A model generated the notes under the pieces. That model saw only the letters and a list, made by a program, of their open reading frames with translations. It was not told the DNA's origin and did not search any database. Of a stretch of DNA of 34,860 bases, positions 31,431 through 34,860 are shown piece by piece. Numbering within the stretch: position 1 is the stretch's first letter; each line of letters opens with the position of its first letter. A program made the position numbers and the translations under genes. The stretch is from Planctomycetota bacterium. GTDB lineage: Bacteria > Planctomycetota > JAMOSO01. Location: NCBI GenBank assembly GCA_027063065.1, contig JAMOSO010000043.1, positions 1-34,860 of the forward strand. The letters are read 5' to 3'.

Positions 31431-32416
31431 TATCTATTGCGTGTTCGCGATTGTAAGGATTTTACATTGGTATTAAAGAGTACTGATTCTGCTTCGAGCT
31501 TTTTTAATTTGTTTTGTAAATTTTTATTTTGATTAATATTGTCGGTTAATTTATCCCTTAATCTTTGGTTTTCAGAGCGTAGTATAATTAGTTCTTCACG
31601 ATTATTAGGTGCATAAGTTTGTTGTGATTTTAGGCGTTGTACAATTTTAGTTAGCTCTCGATTTAAATTTTGTGATTTTGTTAAATCAATTTGTAATTGA
31701 GTATTTTTATTTTGTAAATCTTTAAATGCCTGTGGTAGCTTAGCTAGTTGAGCTTTACCATCTTTGATGGCTTTAAGCTCTTGGTATAGTTGTTCTAGTT
31801 GCGTACTGCTGGCTTGTAATTCATTATTTAAAACCTCATTGCTTTTTTCTAGCATTTGGTATTGTTCGCTCATTTGTTTTAATTTTTTAACCTTTGGGGT
31901 TATAACAGCTTTAAGTTGAGCTTCGCGTTTTTCGTATGCTTCTTTCATCATACTAAAACTTGTTTCCATTTGTTCGTTTAGCGTAGCAGTATGCGAAAGT
32001 ATCGCTTTATTTAATAGTTTGTTTTTTTCACGATAATCATCTTCTATGGCTTTTAGTGCTTGGGAATTTTGTATAAGGTTTTGTTGGTTGGTTTTAACTT
32101 GAGATAATTCGTTTTCGGCAAGCGAGCGTTTTACTTGTTCTTGTATAATTAAATAACCGCCAATAGCAATGACCATTGCCACTAATATTGTAATGGCAAT
32201 GACTCCTTTGCGAGAACCATTAGCTTTTTCTATGCTAAGAGCTATTTTGTTTAAATCATTAGGAAGGTTTCGCAAAGACTCTATTGCTTCTTGAGCCACT
32301 TGTACATTGCTTAAATTGTTATTTGTTTTTGTAAGAGGTGATGATTTCACATCTCTAGTTAAAGAGGTTGAGAAATCATCATCATTAAAATTAACACTAA
32401 TTTTGTTTTTAGACAT
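31430..32416 (-). CDS. Membrane-anchored long coiled-coil protein, function unknown
   Basis: 328 residues from the ATG at 32416, which overlaps the gcvPB stop as TAATG; an ATG 15 bases upstream is in frame but breaks that pattern. A charged cytoplasmic N-terminus (1-68) is followed by one transmembrane helix (71-91) and a long heptad-like region (about 92-320) rich in Lys, Gln, Glu, Asn and Leu. No catalytic motif is seen. The arrangement resembles envelope-spanning structural or sensor-accessory coiled-coils. Directly followed by the response regulator with a one-base overlap. Confidence 0.75.
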   Translation of the reverse strand: MSKNKISVNFNDDDFSTSLTRDVKSSPLTKTNNNLSNVQVAQEAIESLRNLPNDLNKIALSIEKANGSRKGVIAITILVAMVIAIGGYLIIQEQVKRSLAENELSQVKTNQQNLIQNSQALKAIEDDYREKNKLLNKAILSHTATLNEQMETSFSMMKEAYEKREAQLKAVITPKVKKLKQMSEQYQMLEKSNEVLNNELQASSTQLEQLYQELKAIKDGKAQLAKLPQAFKDLQNKNTQLQIDLTKSQNLNRELTKIVQRLKSQQTYAPNNREELIILRSENQRLRDKLTDNINQNKNLQNKLKKLEAESVLFNTNVKSLQSRTRNR

Positions 32417-33873
32417 TATGTATAAGGGCAAAAAGCTAAATTCATATCTTTGGCTGCTTTTACTTCATCCACGCGTCCTACAAAAGTATTGTGTGGTGCA
32501 CTTGTTATAGCTTCAGGATTTTCTTTTGCTTCTTTGGCAATGTCTAACATAATCGCAATAAAATCATCAATAGTTTGTTTGCTTTCTGTTTCGGTTGGTT
32601 CAATCATTAATGCTTCTTTAATTACCAACGGAAAATACATAGTCGGTGCATGCATACCACGATCTAGTAGAGCTTTTGAAATATCAATTGCATGTACGCC
32701 GTATTGATTTTGTCTGCTTGCAGAAAACACAACTTCGTGCATGCAAGTTCTGTCGATAGGTAAGTCATAGGCAGGTTTTAGTTTTTCTTTTATGTAGTTG
32801 GCATTTAATACCGCTATTGCACTAGCTTTTTTTAATCCATTGCCACCTAGTCTAAGCATATAAGTATAGGCGCGTAAAGTTACTAAAAAGTTACCATAAA
32901 ATGCACTTAGGTAGCCTATAGATTTTTTGGCATTATATTGTAAACCCAAAGTGCCGTCTTCACGTTTTTCCACTAACGATATAGGTAGGTAAGGTTGTAA
33001 TCTTTTGCTAACTCCAACAGGGCCTCCGCCTGGTCCGCCTCCACCGTGTGGGGTTGAAAAGGTTTTGTGAATGTTGACATGGATTACATCAAAGCCCATT
33101 TCACCGGGACGGCAATGTCCCATAATTGCATTTAAGTTTGCACCATCATAATACATTAATGCACCATGTTTATGGGCTAAGTTGCTTAACTTTTTAATTT
33201 CAGGGTTAAATACTCCAACGGTATTAGGGCTTGTTAGCATTACTCCAGCAACATCGTCATCCATGGCGGCCTCAAATGCCGCATAATCCAAACACCCATT
33301 GTCACCAGATGGTATTGTGATACATTTGTATCCTGCAATAGCAGCTGAGGCAGGATTGGTGCCATGTGCAGCGTCAGGTATTAATATTTTATTTTTGTGA
33401 CTATTGCCATTATCGCGGTGATAAGCTGCTATTAACATAATACCAGTTAGCTCGCCATGTGCGCCTGCCATTGGTTGCATTGTAAAAGCATCCATACCGC
33501 ATATTTCGCAAAGCATCTTTTCGCTTTCATATAGCACTTGCAAAGCGCCTTGCGTCAATACTCCGCCAAGTTTTAATTGGCTTAGTAATGGGTGTAATCC
33601 CGCAAATCCTTCGAGTGATGCCATGGCTTCATTTACTCTGGGATTATATTTCATTGTGCATGAGCCTAACGGATAAAAGTTAGTATCAATTGAAAAGTTG
33701 GTTTGCGACAATTGTGTAAAATGCCTTACAACTTCTAGCTCACTTACTTCTGGTAATTCGGCGTCTGTTGCTCTTAAGTATTTTGAATCTAGTTCTGTTT
33801 TGTAGTCGGTTGTGCTGTTTGGAAAGTCAATACCGCGACGACCGGGTTCTGATTTTTCAAAAATTAACGACAT
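32416..33873 (-). CDS. gcvPB: Glycine dehydrogenase (decarboxylating) subunit 2
   Basis: P-protein beta subunit of the glycine cleavage system, which decarboxylates glycine with PLP. 485 residues, the usual length for the split form. The PLP lysine is at about residue 270 in NIHKTFSTPHGGGGPGGGPV. Other typical segments are YPLGSCTMKYNPRVNE, PMAGAHGELTG and DAAHGTNPASAAIAGY. GGAGGA lies 6 bases before the ATG, inside the end of gcvPA, and the two genes overlap by 10 bases. Confidence 0.97.
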   Translation of the reverse strand: MSLIFEKSEPGRRGIDFPNSTTDYKTELDSKYLRATDAELPEVSELEVVRHFTQLSQTNFSIDTNFYPLGSCTMKYNPRVNEAMASLEGFAGLHPLLSQLKLGGVLTQGALQVLYESEKMLCEICGMDAFTMQPMAGAHGELTGIMLIAAYHRDNGNSHKNKILIPDAAHGTNPASAAIAGYKCITIPSGDNGCLDYAAFEAAMDDDVAGVMLTSPNTVGVFNPEIKKLSNLAHKHGALMYYDGANLNAIMGHCRPGEMGFDVIHVNIHKTFSTPHGGGGPGGGPVGVSKRLQPYLPISLVEKREDGTLGLQYNAKKSIGYLSAFYGNFLVTLRAYTYMLRLGGNGLKKASAIAVLNANYIKEKLKPAYDLPIDRTCMHEVVFSASRQNQYGVHAIDISKALLDRGMHAPTMYFPLVIKEALMIEPTETESKQTIDDFIAIMLDIAKEAKENPEAITSAPHNTFVGRVDEVKAAKDMNLAFCPYT

Positions 33874-34860
33874 AGTATTTCCTCCAAGGCGGCGGCAGCC
33901 ACATCAATTTCTTCTTTAGTGCGTTTTTCAGTAAAGGCCATTAATAAAAGGTTGTCTAGTCCTTTGTAATAACGTCCTAAAGGCCAACCGATAGCTATGC
34001 CTTTTTCAATCATTGCTGGGATAACTTCGTTGGCCGATATTGGTAACTCTATGGTTATCTCATTGAAAGTTGGTGAAGATGTCTTGACGCTGACATTTTT
34101 TATTTGGGCAAAACGTTTTTTGGCATAAGAGGCTCTATCAAAACATGTTTGGGCAATTTCTTTTAGCCCTTGTTTGCCAACTAGGGATAAATAAATAGTG
34201 GCTCTTAATGCCATTAAAGCTACATTGGTACACACATTTGAGGTGGCTTTGTCACGGCGTATGTGTTGTTCTCTGGCTTGTAATGTCAACACATAACTTT
34301 TATTGCCATTGGCGTCGACAGATTCTCCACAAATTCTACCAGGCATTTTGCGTGCTAGCTTTTTAGTTGTTGCCATAAAGCCAAGGTAAGGACCGCCAAA
34401 ACCCAATGGAATGCCAAGGCTTTGTCCTTCACCTGTTACAATATCGCACCCCATCGAACAAGGATCTTTTAAAATAGCTAAACTAATGGGGTATGTTGAT
34501 GCTACCACTAATGCTTTATGGTTGTGAACCATTTGGCAAATATCTGTAAAATCGTCAATAGCTCCAAAAAAATTAGGATTTTGAATTAGTACTGCACCAA
34601 CCGAATCGTCTAATAAATTTTGAAATGCTTGACGGTCAGTTTGTCCGTGGCTAATTGGCGCTTCAACTAATTCAATATCTAAATTTGTTGTATAGGTTTG
34701 AATCATTTGCCTATAGATAGGATTGACGCCAGAGTCCATTAATACTTTATTGCGTTTAGTTACGCGCAAAGCCATCATCATACCCTCATATAAGGCAGTG
34801 CCTCCATCGTATAATGATGCATTGGCTACTTCCATACCGGTCAATCGACATATCATAGAT
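33864..34860 (-). CDS. gcvPA: Glycine dehydrogenase (decarboxylating) subunit 1, 5' end outside window
   Basis: P-protein alpha subunit. The frame stays open to the right edge; the visible part begins SMICRLTGMEVANASLYDG, which lies about 110 residues into normal GcvPA proteins (about 440 residues). The ATG at 34856 is therefore internal. Typical segments: PLGFGGPYLGFMA, then the MPGRICGESVD and LTLQAREQHIRRDKATSNVC motifs. Together with gcvPB it makes the two-subunit P-protein. gcvT and gcvH, usually upstream, are not in the window. Confidence 0.95.
   Translation of the reverse strand, partial: SMICRLTGMEVANASLYDGGTALYEGMMMALRVTKRNKVLMDSGVNPIYRQMIQTYTTNLDIELVEAPISHGQTDRQAFQNLLDDSVGAVLIQNPNFFGAIDDFTDICQMVHNHKALVVASTYPISLAILKDPCSMGCDIVTGEGQSLGIPLGFGGPYLGFMATTKKLARKMPGRICGESVDANGNKSYVLTLQAREQHIRRDKATSNVCTNVALMALRATIYLSLVGKQGLKEIAQTCFDRASYAKKRFAQIKNVSVKTSSPTFNEITIELPISANEVIPAMIEKGIAIGWPLGRYYKGLDNLLLMAFTEKRTKEEIDVAAAALEEILCR

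Overview
The window is a densely packed, AT-rich stretch of a Gram-negative bacterial chromosome. A lipid A kinase (lpxK) implies an LPS-containing outer membrane. A FliY/FliN switch protein and a flagellin imply motility. GspG/H/I-type pseudopilins imply a type II secretion-like machine. All three pseudopilins lack glycine at the -1 position of the prepilin cleavage site, which I associate with Lentisphaerae and related PVC bacteria. That assignment is an inference and is tentative. Almost every gene is intact core metabolism or envelope. No tRNA, rRNA, insertion sequence, phage or CRISPR was seen, and there is no gene-free stretch over 300 bases; the largest gap is about 210 bases, between thyA and gspG.

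Layout. 1-2710 (+): the 3' part of a fliY-like gene whose N-terminus carries at least four copies of a FliM/FliN-type EIDALL peptide, then flagellin. 7708-2711 (-): small zinc-ribbon membrane protein and lpxK; then truA, cvpA-like, a STAS-transmembrane-proline-rich protein, purE and a PEGA lipoprotein. 7833-19178 (+): eleven co-directional genes, sppA, a Yip1-like membrane protein, purA, uppS, cdsA, a PgpH-type HD protein, ybeY, a wecA-like transferase, nadB, pdxA and a secreted metalloprotease. 23364-19175 (-): yqeY, rdgB, mfd. 23493-25301 (+): lepA. 26725-25298 (-): thyA-folA. 26936-30756 (+): gspG, gspH, gspI, tsaB, an AsmA/GspN-like protein and a stand-alone GspE/MshE N-domain protein. 34860-30753 (-): gcvPA (partial), gcvPB, a membrane coiled-coil protein and an OmpR-type response regulator with no adjacent kinase.

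The isoprenoid/lipid/cell-wall block (uppS, cdsA, wecA, with purA, nadB and pdxA) and the folate/one-carbon genes (thyA, folA, gcvPA, gcvPB) are conventional. The less ordinary parts are the multivalent FliY N-terminus with an intact CheY-P phosphatase motif, the STAS-TM-proline-rich protein, the pseudopilin operon with non-canonical leaders and an isolated GspE N-domain, a PgpH-type protein without its usual extracellular domain, and the coiled-coil/regulator pair behind the glycine decarboxylase genes.

Gene packing is extreme. Eight junctions are TAATG stop/start overlaps. All four convergent junctions have no intergenic DNA, and three of them share one TTAA as two opposing stop codons. The one clear intrinsic terminator lies inside the coding sequence of the opposing gene. 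Three minus-strand promoters share an AAGACA -35 element, and two of these place the likely transcription start at or within a base or two of the ATG.
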